Source: Paramyrothecium sp. XJ0827
Taxonomy: Eukaryota; Ascomycota; Sordariomycetes; Hypocreales; Stachybotryaceae
Reading direction: 5' to 3'
Assembly (NCBI GenBank): GCA_020881915.1
Contig: JAJFPB010000014.1
Coordinates: 124,001 to 188,000, forward strand
Length of the DNA stretch: 64,000 nt
In this document: positions 38,500 through 48,749 of the stretch, piece by piece
How positions within the stretch are numbered: position 1 is the first letter of the stretch
How the letters are laid out: each line of letters starts with the position of its first letter
The notes under the pieces: model-generated
What the model saw: the letters and a program-made list of their open reading frames with translations, nothing else
Told to the model about the DNA's origin: nothing
Database searches by the model: none
Program-made: the position numbers and the translations under genes

Positions 38500-39174
38500 A
38501 TGCACTTCCTTCATGGCCTTTTCTTTACTTTACCATTCGTCTCGGGAACAACCCTTTGTCAGAAGAATGACAACAACCAACAAGGCCGGGAATGCGTTTT
38601 CTGCAACACACGTGCGACCTTTACTACTACGATAACGGCACCAACGGTGAGCATGATATTCGACTTTCCGATTCAGTCTACAGAGGAGCATACGGTAGAA
38701 GAGATCAGTATGTTTTATCCAGCTACACCTTAACCGAAGTCGTGGTCTTCATTAGCTGACACGTTGGCTAAGCGAACGAAGTATGGACATCGACAAGGCC
38801 GTGGTCCGAGCTTCCTACTCTGATCACATCTACATTGGCCACCACCGAGGAAACTGAGAATATCAAAGAGGCCGGAGATCTATCTAGGTCATTAATTCCT
38901 AGCTCAGATCGTGATAGTGTCTGTGAGTCTTTGAGGGAACAATGCAAATCTCGGTCGGGGGATGATTTCGTGCATGGCCCGCACCGAAACGCTCCCTAGA
39001 CAAGATGATCTGACAATTCTCCATCCAGATCCAACGGCTGCACCTTGGCCAAATAATGAACACGTTTCGAGAGCGATCATGACCACGCCCGGCTATTTCG
39101 AACATAGAATTCTAAACGCACCTCTCTATCTCGTCGCCCCAACGATCATGGCCGTGGCCTTAGGATTATACTAA
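38500..39174 (+). CDS. Small secreted, possibly GPI-anchored protein
   Basis: Three exons, 38500-38707, 38773-38922 and 39029-39174, give 167 aa with consistent phases. Both introns have good signals: GTATGT with GCTGAC branch, and GTGAGT with CTGAC branch 12 nt before CCAG. The N-terminus MHFLHGLFFTLPFVSG is a signal peptide; the next segment holds C20, C31 and C34 and a Thr-rich stretch. The C-terminus ends in a hydrophobic tail (LYLVAPTIMAVALGLY) preceded by polar residues, as in GPI-attachment signals. I do not recognise a family. If the second intron is retained, a stop at 38998-39000 ends the protein early without the hydrophobic tail. The signal at both ends supports the spliced model. 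It is transcribed divergently from the giant mucin gene. Confidence 0.5.
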
Positions 39175-40157
39175 TGCAGAAGTTTCAACCATTTTCATGA
39201 GCATGAGCTTGAAGGCTGTGAACGGCCTATGATGAGCCAACAAAGCTTGCTAGTGGGTTTCATCATCTATGCTCCAAGAGATTGGCGCGTTTCGGAAGTT
39301 CGAAGACTATAAGAGATCTCGGCCTCTTCAGGAAATAATCATTCCTACGGTTATTCTAGCTACCAGGGCTTATCAGAATCGTAACAAGCGAAGAGCAAGA
39401 GCAGCAAGGAGAAGAGGGAAGGAGTTGGGCGAGTACATACTGGTCGGCTTGGAAATACAGAAAAGATACCCCTTTGTACATAAATTGGATAAAATAAGCA
39501 TTCCTCTCACACGCTCATATGATCCAAGCAGATTCCTCATCCCATCATACTAGATTGAACAAGCCAATGAATGTACGTGGATACTAGACTGCAGATATAC
39601 CCAATAGCTGCAGAATCCACCGATAAGAGATTCGATCCGTACGTGATCATCTGCACTTGTTTCCCTCTTGGTTGTTGACCCGTGATTGTTAGTCGCACGG
39701 AGCAGAGTAGTGTACCAGTAAAGCTAACCAGACAAAAAAAAGCCTTTTTCTTATCGTTTTGAATTTTTTAAGGATAGACCAGTGCTATTTAAACATATAG
39801 TACTCTCTGAAATTCTCAACAAAGTTGTATACCTTTGGCTATCAATCATTCGGAAGCCAATGACTCGCTAAAGAGTTTGAAGTTCAGCTATCGCCTGTGT
39901 AGCAAACTTAATCTCTACAGATGCATTCGAACCGAGAAACGTAGTAGAAGATATAAAAGGCCGCGAAAGGGCCATCTAACATAGACACATTGCATTGCAC
40001 TCGCGTTTTTGTTAGGACTTTTCGACAAGCAGCAACTGAAAGATCCTTGCATTTCGAGCAGGCAGACGGAAAAATGTGTAACTAACGAGCACACACTCGT
40101 AGTTATGAATTGTATTAATTGGTAGTGAATATGCGCTTTAAAGTGTTGAGTCAAGGC
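39175..40157. other. Intergenic stretch, no firm gene
   Basis: A 94-codon basic frame at 39269-39553 (rich in Arg and Lys) has an ATG but no family features and I do not call it. TATAAAAG at 39952-39959 points right but no plus-strand gene follows. Confidence 0.45.
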
Positions 40158-41857
40158 TTATTGGCTGACTGTAGGAGGGTGAACCTGCTCACCATCCCAG
40201 ATTCGCTCCCAGGGTTGAGTACCCCTTACTTCAGCCAATTCCATAGAGACGCGTCTCATCTGGGGCTCTGTACGCTCACCCATCGAGGACTTCTGCTGGG
40301 TACGCATGTCCAACCAACCCTCGCGTCGCCCTTCATCAGAGTTTGCATAGGTCAGAGCAAGTCGTACATTCTGGTCTAATGCACAGTCGTCTGCCGTCTC
40401 GACGTCTCCTGGAACAGCATCCTCCTGGACTAACAAAGAAATGAGTAAATTGTTTTCGCGGGAAAGCGGTAGATGCCATAATTTCATGCGATGTACTTAC
40501 CATCTTCAGCAAGAGGACCGATGGCTGGTTCATCTGCACGAGTGAATGTAGTGCCAAAACTCCGCCAGTAGGAGCTTAGACTACCTAGGCCTTTTTTGGG
40601 CCCACGATTCTGGGGTGGTGATGAAGGAGGTGACTTCCGGCGCCTGAAGCGACGGTCAAGAAACATGTTGAGAGATGGCAAGCACGAGCATATAAGCCCA
40701 ATCGCAATCTCAATGATACTTTTTTTAGTCAATAAATATCCAAAGAATGAATGCACTGGGGACTCGAAACTACTTACGTCAGTATGTCCAGGATCACAAA
40801 GTCCGCAGCCACGTCCTTGGACTTCATGAAGTCGATAGCCGGAACGAGACGAAGAATGCTCATTGCAGTGGCCACGCCACCAGCACCAAGCACGATCATG
40901 ATCCTGAGCTTTTTCCATTTGGACACGTTGAGCCTCCAGGTGAGGGGAATGGGGATTATCAAAATCACCAGATCCGTAAGGATTCCCACAGCCAAATCAG
41001 CAAGGAAAATCTTTCTTTGGTTGAAGCATTTTCCTGGGATGTCGGCTCTCCAGTACGAATGGATAGGAATGCATATTGCAATCTTCATGCCTTGCAACGG
41101 AACATAGGCAATCAAGATGAATACAATGAAGCCGTGAATGGCTCGAGAAGCAGATTCTCGAACGGAAAATACCCGGGCTATCAGCAAAAGGAGCGTCGCT
41201 TTCGTGAAGAAGGCGGCCGGTAGGTAGACTACCGAGCTTGCGTAGAGCCACTACCATTGTAAGTATGGAAAGAGGTCGTGCATGAGCAGCTATACCTTCA
41301 ACATTTGTGAGTAGTCATGCCTAGATATTTCCCAAGAATGAAACCCTTCGCCATAATGAATCACTGGCGATTGTGAGCGTCAGGAATCTTTGTTGCATCA
41401 CACCATTGCCGCTCTTCGAGACACTTACTGACAAAAACGGTAGCGGCGTACAAAATAATCAGAGCCTAGAGAATGTTAAATCATATACTTCTCAAAGCAT
41501 GAGAAAACAAACCCATGCAATGGTACAGGTCACTGTGGTGTTCATTAGTGATGGCCTTTGGTTATGTGCTAGTGTTCTGTATGACGTACAATCTTCGAGG
41601 TAGAAACGTCGCACATATTTCAGCTTGACAAATGTTCGCATTGCGAATAACAAGGTGGCCAAGGTGGAGCAGACGATCAATGCGACAAGATTCACAGTCC
41701 GCCCTGCACTCCTCGGGTTATCCAAGCCTGGGGTAACGCCTGGCGGTGGCGGCACAGCTCCAGGATACGATTCGATTTCCGATGTTGCCGCTGCGACCGG
41801 CACGATCAAGAGAAGACATGTCGCCCAATTCCAGCCTGAAGGACATGTCGTATGCAT
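40158..41857 (-). CDS. Rhodopsin-domain integral membrane protein (PTH11-like)
   Basis: Seven exons on the minus strand: 41590-41857, 41513-41532 (20 nt), 41429-41465 (37 nt), 41296-41363, 40778-41250, 40501-40718 and 40158-40429. Phases agree throughout and give 451 aa. A hydrophobic N-terminal segment is followed by GRTVNLVALIVCSTLATLLF, the first helix of the fungal rhodopsin-like domain. Then come KYVRRFYLEDL, the GEGFHSWEISRHDY loop, WLYASSVVYLPAAFFTKATL, KCFNQRKIFLADLAVGILTD with LPIPLTWRL-type helix ends (here IPIPLTWRL), and a polar C-terminal tail of about 140 residues. Seven helices are visible. No CFEM domain precedes them. The family includes PTH11-like putative GPCRs for surface sensing, but most members are untested. 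The donor GTTTGT after exon 2 is weak. Confidence 0.85.
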
Positions 41858-43387
41858 TACAGCAGTTGCTGTTATGACCGCATCGAGACGACTTGATGAG
41901 GCAATCCACGATATTGAAGATTGAAGATTGAAGAAGGCGAGAGGTTATTTGGGTAAAGGAAATTTCTGTGCTCACACCAGCCCTCGAGTGTTTGTGCTCC
42001 AGAGGTGTCTCAATCAGGGTCAACCTGATCCACCGCTTGCAACGGTGTCCTGCTCACGCGCATTTCACCCATAATGCTTGGCTAGACATCCAATGGCGCG
42101 GTGATCAGTCGACCTAATCAATCTAGCGCCCGAGTCATGACCCTGTTCATACTGGTCATTCCGGCGGCACGGCGCACGCCTACAGGCCAGACGATCCAAC
42201 TAATCGACGCCATCAGAGAAGCCCCGGCGCCGGACCCGAACTCTATTGTGAGGAGTGACGGAGGAGGCAACAAGCGGGCTTCTTCCCGCATAAGCACATA
42301 CAGCGAGGGAAATTTCATGTTAGAATTACAGTGCATTGCTGCATTTCCTAACCCACAAGGGGGTGGTGCCGAATATGCAAAAGCCAGCATGCAGTGCGGA
42401 AATGGCCTCACTGTGCGACCGGTGCTGAATTTGGATTCACTGCTTGCGATCGTGGCTTATTCTTGGATGCTTCGTTCTTCTAGAAGTGTTCTGAGTTTAC
42501 TGTAATTGTAGGATCCATGCGCTTGTGAATTACCGGCATCGGGAGGGATATTGCCACCTGCGCAACCCTGTTCTATGGCGCTTGGGTGGGTAGAATTGGA
42601 GATCCCTTGCCTAGAATGGCGGGATCTACGCCCCCATGGCAACGGTTCTCGGGTGGATTGACTCAATTTCAGGGTGACGCTGATCGTCTGAAAGCTAAAA
42701 GCGTTGTCGAGGATTGTTTTGGCCATTCCTTGACATGCGTTTGTACTTCGGTATTGATCCTTGATTGCTTGTCGCAATCGAAATCCAGAAGCTCGGCGAG
42801 GCTGCTTGAACAGAATCTCATGCCGCGTGGACATAATGGTTATAAGGCCAAGAAACGGCCTTTCGTCACTGAAACATGGCCAGAACCGTAGTCTCAAAGG
42901 GAAAGGAGTCCATTCACACTGGATGCAAACCCCTTGGCCAAGAGAAAATGCGCCGCCATAACATCACATGGTACGAGCGTAGCATCAACCGTTGCCCTGC
43001 AAAGTCTATGATGACCGTGCCCAGAGCAGAACGGTCGTTGTCATACGTGTCCCAGCCCATGAATTTTATTTTTTTTCTTGTCGTGACACCGCCAAGGACC
43101 TTATCAGTGCTGCCAAAGCTTGGCTCTCTTGGCCATGGACTAAGCGAAGCTACGCACGCTCAGCAATGGTGCGATTTGACTGGCGCGTCCAACACTAATT
43201 TCTTGCTCCCGTGAATGATGACGCAGTCAGATCTTGGCAATTGGACTATACAGGTTCAAGTTTTCAGTTGGTAAACAAAACATGGAGAACTCCAATTAGG
43301 ATGCATTTATAACTCATCAACTCCGTAACGCGCCATTCTTCCCATCGGAGTGCATCAGGTGTACCATCAGGCACACCGGCGGCCAAC
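41858..43387. other. Divergent intergenic region
   Basis: It lies between the rhodopsin-domain gene (minus) and the Nox gene (plus). Overlapping frames at 42101-42505 (plus) and 42118-42411 (minus) are open but lack recognisable features. No gene is called. Confidence 0.5.
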
Positions 43388-45619
43388 ATGGCAGAAAACA
43401 AGCAATTACACACTGACCTACCGGCTCATCCAGCGCGCTGCGCCGATAATATCAATTTCCTCGACGATGACGAGATCAAGCAGTTCATCGACGACTTGGA
43501 CCGCAACGGCGACGGACACATTGACTACGCCGAGCTCGAGCACAAGCTGGATCAGACACACAACGAGCTCGCAGCGAAGCCCGGCAAGCATCACATCATC
43601 AAGCGAGATCACGACGATCACGACGACCAGGCCCGCCATGCCTTCCTTCGCCAGATGATAGGAGGCACCGACGCCCGACGCATTCCGAGAGACGAGTTCG
43701 CCAAGCTCGTTCAGCAGTGGAAGATCCCGTCCCTGAAGCAGGCGAAGAAGGAGGAAGAGGAGGAGAAAAGCTACTTCAAGCGGCTGCCGGGATGGCGCAA
43801 GATCCGCGCCTACTTCGCTGTGCATGGCCCCGAGTACGGTTTTCTCGGGCTGGTCATCTCGATGCAATTGGCCTTTGGCATTTGGCAGCTCGTCAAGTAC
43901 CAGACGACGCCCCAGTACCGCGCGGCGTTCGGCTGGGGTGTCGTCATGGCCAAGACGTGCGCGGGCGCCTTGTATCCCACGTTCTTCTTCCTCATCCTCA
44001 GCATGTCGAGATACTTCTCGACCTGGCTCCGGAGATCCTACTACATCTCCCGCTTCCTCAACTGGGACCTCTCGCAGAGCTTCCACGTTCGCATTTCCTG
44101 CGTGGCAATCTTGCTCGCCACGCTGCACGCCATTGGCCACTTGACGGGGTCCTTTGTCCATGGTAGCAACCCGGATAACGAGGCAGAGGTAGCTTACTTG
44201 CTAGGGCCAGATTCTGTGCCTCGGCCATATATCGAATACGTACGCTCAATACCGGGCTTCACCGGCATCACAGCGCTCGGCCTCTTCTACCTGTTGTCCC
44301 TGCTCAGCATCCCCCAGGTTCGAAAATGGAATTATGAACTGTTCCAACTCGGCCACGTCCTGATGTTCCCCATCATCGGCCTTATGATGGCACACGGAAC
44401 CGCAGGCCTCCTTCAATGGGCCATGTTTGGCTACTTCCTCGCGTTCCCAACCCTCCTTGTGGTGATTGAGCGGTCGGTGCGGGTTTGCCTTGGATTTCAC
44501 CGCATACCAGCCACCTTGAAAGTCCTGGACAAGGAAACGGTTGAGATTACCGCGGCCATCCCTAGCGAGCGGATCTGGAAGTACAAGGCTGGCCAGTACA
44601 TTTTCCTTCAGGTACCCAAAATCAGCTTCTTCCAGTGGCATCCTTTCACGATTTCATTATGCCGGGGCAACGACTTGACCGTACATATCAAGACGGATGG
44701 CAACTGGACAGGGAAGCTGCGGGATCTGGCTGGCGATGGTCCAGAATCGCGCATTGAAGTCGGAATCAACGGGCCTTTCGGTGCGCCTGCGCAGCGCTTT
44801 TACGACTTCAGTCATACCATCCTGGTGGGTGCAGGTATCGGCGTCACGCCGTTCTCTGGCATTCTTTCAGATCTCCAGTTTAAGGACGACCAAGATCACG
44901 GCTGTGACATTCGTGAAAAGGATACAACATCTAACGAGCCCTTACGCAGTGGTTCTGATGTTTCCACTGCCAGAGAATCGCAGGATGACCCGATAACGCC
45001 AAACCAAATCAATGAAGCACGAAAACCGCAACCAGAACGGGCTCACACATTCCCTGACGACTACCGCCGGGTCGACTTCCACTGGACGGTCCGCGAGCGT
45101 AATTACCTCCTGTGGCTTTCTGACCTCCTCAACGACGTATCGCGCTCTCAGGAGTGGCACCGGACGTACGACGACACGCCTCACCTAGATATCCGCATCC
45201 AAACGCACGTAACCGCAAAGCGCAAGGAGATTTCTACGCACGTCTACCGCTGGCTTCTCGAGATGCATCGTACCAAGGAGCACCCCGCCTCGCCGCTTAC
45301 CGGACTCTTGAATCCCACGCACTTTGGACGCCCGGACTTTGACAAGATTCTTGACGAGCATTACGATGAAATGGTCGAGTTTCAGACGAGAAAGAGGCAG
45401 AATGCGGAGCGCCTTCTTAATGAGAGGCCAGGTACCAGTGTGGATGATCATAGCAGCGTCTCTTCCATTTACGATGCCGAGCTCAAGATCGGCGTCTTCT
45501 TCTGCGGCGCGCCCGTCGTTGGCGAGATTTTGGCCGATAAGTGCAGGGAGTTAACGACCAGGGGCCGTCACGATGGGACCAAGATTGAATATCACTTCAT
45601 GATTGAGGTTTTTGGTTGA
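43388..45619 (+). CDS. NADPH oxidase with EF-hand (NoxC-like)
   Basis: One exon, 743 aa. A canonical EF-hand loop, DRNGDGHIDYAE with ligands D38, N40, D42 and E49, precedes a His/Asp-rich linker (68-84). The ferric-reductase domain has the paired haem histidines H233/H247 (H-x13-H) and H323/H336 (H-x12-H) in two helices, as in NADPH oxidases. FAD binding is HPFTIS (418-423) and NADPH binding is GAGIGVTPF (481-489). The C-terminus carries FFCGAPVVGEIL. Fungal NoxC enzymes pass electrons from NADPH across the membrane to oxygen, and the EF-hand implies direct calcium control. Two polar insertions, about 497-545 and 650-690, lengthen the dehydrogenase domain. The Met at 43388 gives a short leader before the EF-hand. 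Stand-alone ferric reductases lack the EF-hand. Confidence 0.9.
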   Translation: MAENKQLHTDLPAHPARCADNINFLDDDEIKQFIDDLDRNGDGHIDYAELEHKLDQTHNELAAKPGKHHIIKRDHDDHDDQARHAFLRQMIGGTDARRIPRDEFAKLVQQWKIPSLKQAKKEEEEEKSYFKRLPGWRKIRAYFAVHGPEYGFLGLVISMQLAFGIWQLVKYQTTPQYRAAFGWGVVMAKTCAGALYPTFFFLILSMSRYFSTWLRRSYYISRFLNWDLSQSFHVRISCVAILLATLHAIGHLTGSFVHGSNPDNEAEVAYLLGPDSVPRPYIEYVRSIPGFTGITALGLFYLLSLLSIPQVRKWNYELFQLGHVLMFPIIGLMMAHGTAGLLQWAMFGYFLAFPTLLVVIERSVRVCLGFHRIPATLKVLDKETVEITAAIPSERIWKYKAGQYIFLQVPKISFFQWHPFTISLCRGNDLTVHIKTDGNWTGKLRDLAGDGPESRIEVGINGPFGAPAQRFYDFSHTILVGAGIGVTPFSGILSDLQFKDDQDHGCDIREKDTTSNEPLRSGSDVSTARESQDDPITPNQINEARKPQPERAHTFPDDYRRVDFHWTVRERNYLLWLSDLLNDVSRSQEWHRTYDDTPHLDIRIQTHVTAKRKEISTHVYRWLLEMHRTKEHPASPLTGLLNPTHFGRPDFDKILDEHYDEMVEFQTRKRQNAERLLNERPGTSVDDHSSVSSIYDAELKIGVFFCGAPVVGEILADKCRELTTRGRHDGTKIEYHFMIEVFG

Positions 45620-45829
45620 GGTGTTGTAGATTTTGATGAGCATGATGATAGAAATACGAATCGACAAAACTTATTTATCGCAGTAGAAGAACAGCTCAAG
45701 ATATGCTTCATGTAGATGGTCTATACCTCTAACACCAGTATTCAGTGTCCATTGTCGAGTCGAATAGCGCTACCACGCCTAAGCAAGCTTCAAATCCTGC
45801 ACAAGCCTTCGTATTCTTCTCCCTTTCTA

Positions 45830-46696
45830 TTATTTTGGAGATGCCTTGATGAGTCGTTTCCCCACACGAACGTCCGGGTTCAGTTTCTTCAGTGTCGAAG
45901 ACAGCTCCTCTGCGGCAGTCTCGAGCACCTCATCCGTGACGGCATCCAAGGCATCGAGGATGAAGAGGGCCCGGTTCGTGGCCTCGCTCAAGGCGGTACG
46001 CGGGCCCTGCCGCCAGTTCCAGCGCCGGCAAGTGACGCCGGCATCGTCGCACCAAACGACCTCGCCAACGTCCGGGTGCTCCACCACGGTCTCTCCACCC
46101 GCTGTCGCTTGGAAGGGCTCCTTGCCGGTGGCGCGGATGCAGTGGGGCGGCCCCTGGTACTTGTCCAGGTCCTCGCCGCCGAGCGGGATCTGGTACTTGA
46201 CGGAGATGGCGTTGTAGATGTCCGTCAGGCGGTTCACGCGCGGCAGCCCGGCCTCCACGCGCCGTGTGAGCGCCTCGATGCTGCTGCGGTACTTGGCCGG
46301 CTTGCTGCCGAAGGCCTTGTAGGTTGTTCGCCAAGCCGCGACGTGCGGCAGTTCCGTGACTGCGTGCTGCGCCAATTGCGCCCGGGCGTGAGCCTCAGCA
46401 TCTTGCAGGAGCTTCTCGCTTGTCTCGTCGCTGGGTCCTCCGGGGAGTCCCTCCACCACCATCAGGAGAGCGCGGTAATCCGGGCGCAATTCGAAAACTT
46501 CGGGCGCCACGAATGCGTCGCTCAGGAACTTGGAGGTTGAAACGTTCTCTGCCATGGTGCGGAGTGTGAAGGTACGGCAAAGAGATTGATTAATATTTGT
46601 ATGTAGTAAAGGGTTACGAAGAGCCAATAGCATAGAATTCAATGTCGTGAAATGGTTTGAGACGATTGAGTTGAAGTTCATTCCAGTAGATGCCAA
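45830..46696 (-). CDS. B3/B4 tRNA-binding domain protein
   Basis: A single-exon frame of 288 aa. The core from about residue 70 on matches the stand-alone B3/B4 domain of phenylalanyl-tRNA synthetase beta subunits: RPDYRALLMVVEG near the N-terminus, then RLTDIYNAISVKYQIPLGGEDLD and GEVVWCDDAGVTCRRWNWRQ. In the synthetase this domain clears mischarged tRNA; free-standing relatives are thought to act in trans but are little studied. A second ATG at 46555 (MAENVSTSKFLSD) gives the more usual family N-terminus with 241 aa; the longer form adds 47 residues with Arg and few acids, which could be a mitochondrial leader. I give the longer frame and leave the start open. Confidence 0.8.
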   Translation of the reverse strand: MASTGMNFNSIVSNHFTTLNSMLLALRNPLLHTNINQSLCRTFTLRTMAENVSTSKFLSDAFVAPEVFELRPDYRALLMVVEGLPGGPSDETSEKLLQDAEAHARAQLAQHAVTELPHVAAWRTTYKAFGSKPAKYRSSIEALTRRVEAGLPRVNRLTDIYNAISVKYQIPLGGEDLDKYQGPPHCIRATGKEPFQATAGGETVVEHPDVGEVVWCDDAGVTCRRWNWRQGPRTALSEATNRALFILDALDAVTDEVLETAAEELSSTLKKLNPDVRVGKRLIKASPK

Positions 46697-47926
46697 TCAT
46701 TTATATTTCCCATCACTTCTAACTCAGCTGCAGCAGCAACGAAAAAGACTGACTTGTACATGCTAACACGCTAGTCCTGTCAATCGCAAGGCGCAAAGGC
46801 GCAAGCGGGTCACTGCCAGTAGAGTTTTACATGCAATGCCCCGCTTGAGGCAACTTGAAGGCCGGATGTGGTTAATACGGAGTGGATCAGAAGGCCCACG
46901 AAGCTGCTACTCTACGGGACATCATGTTAAACAATTTCAATGACGCGCTATTGGTCCGTTTCATTACCATTACCGAGTCAAGTCATTGGAGAAGTCCATC
47001 TCATTGTATTTGCGTCCCTCCGAAGCCTCATTGACGAAGTACCACCGTGTGGAACCTTCATCTTCTACACTAATTTGCCTTGACAGACCCACTGAAACCA
47101 TCGTGATGTTTATAACCCAAATCGGACCAGGGGCCTAAATTTGGTGTTATTCCATGTTAGAGTATTCTCCTAACAGCTATGCATCTTTAGTCGATTTCGC
47201 TACAATTACGTTGCACATTGCCCGTCTCCGTTGAGATACAGCTTTGTCTGGGCTGAAAGCTATCGATGGGCTCGAATTGCGGGTACAGCCACGATATCGT
47301 ATAAACTCGAAGAATTGGAAACTTCAAGGGGGTCCTTTTGCTCTCAGCTTACGGGGAGTATAGCTGAGTGTCGCGAATAACCCAAGAGAGGTTTCTGAAT
47401 TATCCAATTAGCCTGCCTCCTTTCACTACCTAATCTCGGGTTTTACCATAGCGATCCCAGACCTCCCTCACTAGAAGTGATCCTGATAGACCCATTTGTA
47501 TTTCCAATCTTTCCAGTTTATACGATATTGATCAAATGCATTTGATGAACCGTCTTATTGCCTTGCGTGGAAGGGATAGACCAGATTAAGGGGATTTAGC
47601 CGGCATTTATGTAGATATTTAACAGGGAGTGCAGAGCCGCATCATCATAAGTCCATCGCAAGCGGATCTTGTTGGTTGATGCAAGCTGAAGATGGACATA
47701 AGCTTACCGTTACATTGAAAGACACGCTCATCATGGTGGTTGGTACCATGGAACTATTGGAGAGTTGTCACTAAGCTTAGGTGGGCTTGAATACAACCCC
47801 GTGTAAAAAGTCCAGATAGGAAATGTCCTTCACTTCGTGCAGATTTACTGCGCACTGCGCACTACTAAAACATCAATTTAGACGAGTGACCATCAACAAC
47901 GTTCTTCAAAGTTGGTCCATCATGAC
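46697..47926. other. Intergenic stretch, no gene seen
   Basis: AT-leaning sequence with no long frame on either strand and no repeat recognised. Confidence 0.5.
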
Positions 47927-47935
47927 TATATAAAG
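47927..47935 (+). promoter_or_regulatory. TATA box of the small secreted-protein gene
   Basis: TATATAAAG, 109 bp upstream of the ATG at 48036. Confidence 0.6.
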
Positions 47936-48035
47936 AGCCAAGACTCGCCGTTATAAGAAACTAACCAGCAGCTCAAGTCGAACAGCCTTTACGAACATAG
48001 CCTTAACAAACACAGCCCATCAGTATTTTCTCAAA

Positions 48036-48630
48036 ATGCTTACTACTCTCCTCCCCTTGGCCCTCGCCGTTCAAGGCATCTTTGCCAACCCTCTCCCAAA
48101 GGAGCCCACTACTGCTGAAATCCTCCAGTACATTGATGCGAAGGTTCCTCTGGTTTACGAGACCTTTGAAATCAACGGGGTTACTGCCAACGCAACAACT
48201 TTTAATACTGCCGATTGGGACGAAGCTGTTTCTGCTCTTTCCCCGGCTACAGGTGTCGGCAAAGGCTCGGTTGTGAAGCGAGCTCATCACTGCCATGGAT
48301 CTGGCCCCTGGGCCAAGCGCTGGCAAATCCGAGATAACATTGGTTACGTTTGTGGTCGCTTCGGTAAATAACCAAATGTTTCTATTTAATAGTCATATTA
48401 ATATCAGTGCAGAATCATTACCTATCGGTCAATCATCTTCCATTGACATTCCAGCACCCAATCGACCAACGATCCATTTCTACAAGATCAACAGGTTCGG
48501 TGGTAATTGGGGATGCGGTCAAGCGATGAACGCAATTATTGACAGATGCCAAGGAAGCGCCGACGATACTCGGGGAGGAAACATCTGGGACGAATTTGAC
48601 CGCAATGAGTACGCGGCGGACCCAAACTAA
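48036..48630 (+). CDS. Pre-pro small secreted cysteine protein
   Basis: Two exons, 48036-48363 and 48455-48630, give 167 aa. The intron has a GTAAAT donor and TTGAC branch near CCAG. The product begins with a signal peptide (MLTTLLPLALAVQGIFA), followed by an acidic pro-region with an N-glycosylation site (NAT). A dibasic site K81-R82 precedes the region holding all four cysteines (C86, C106, C130, C141), with a second KR at 94-95. This layout suggests Kex2 processing to a mature peptide of about 85 aa with two disulfides. I do not recognise the family. The 3' end is uncertain: an alternative 62-nt intron (48609-48670) would replace the last residues with an exon ending at 48749 (186 aa). Confidence 0.6.
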
Positions 48631-48749
48631 GCCTAACACACTTGCAGTTTTGCTTGAATGATCCATCCAGCAAATACGGAGATATCCATTGGCCACGCGA
48701 TTGGAAAGAGCCAAGGGATAGCTCAAGACAAGCTTCTGAGTTGGATTAA

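Noticed and set aside
39269..39553. 94-codon basic protein
   Set aside because: Single short frame without signal peptide, domain, or promoter evidence; could be chance.
43418..44161. 247-codon minus-strand frame over the Nox gene
   Set aside because: Antisense shadow of the EF-hand and membrane region of the NADPH oxidase.
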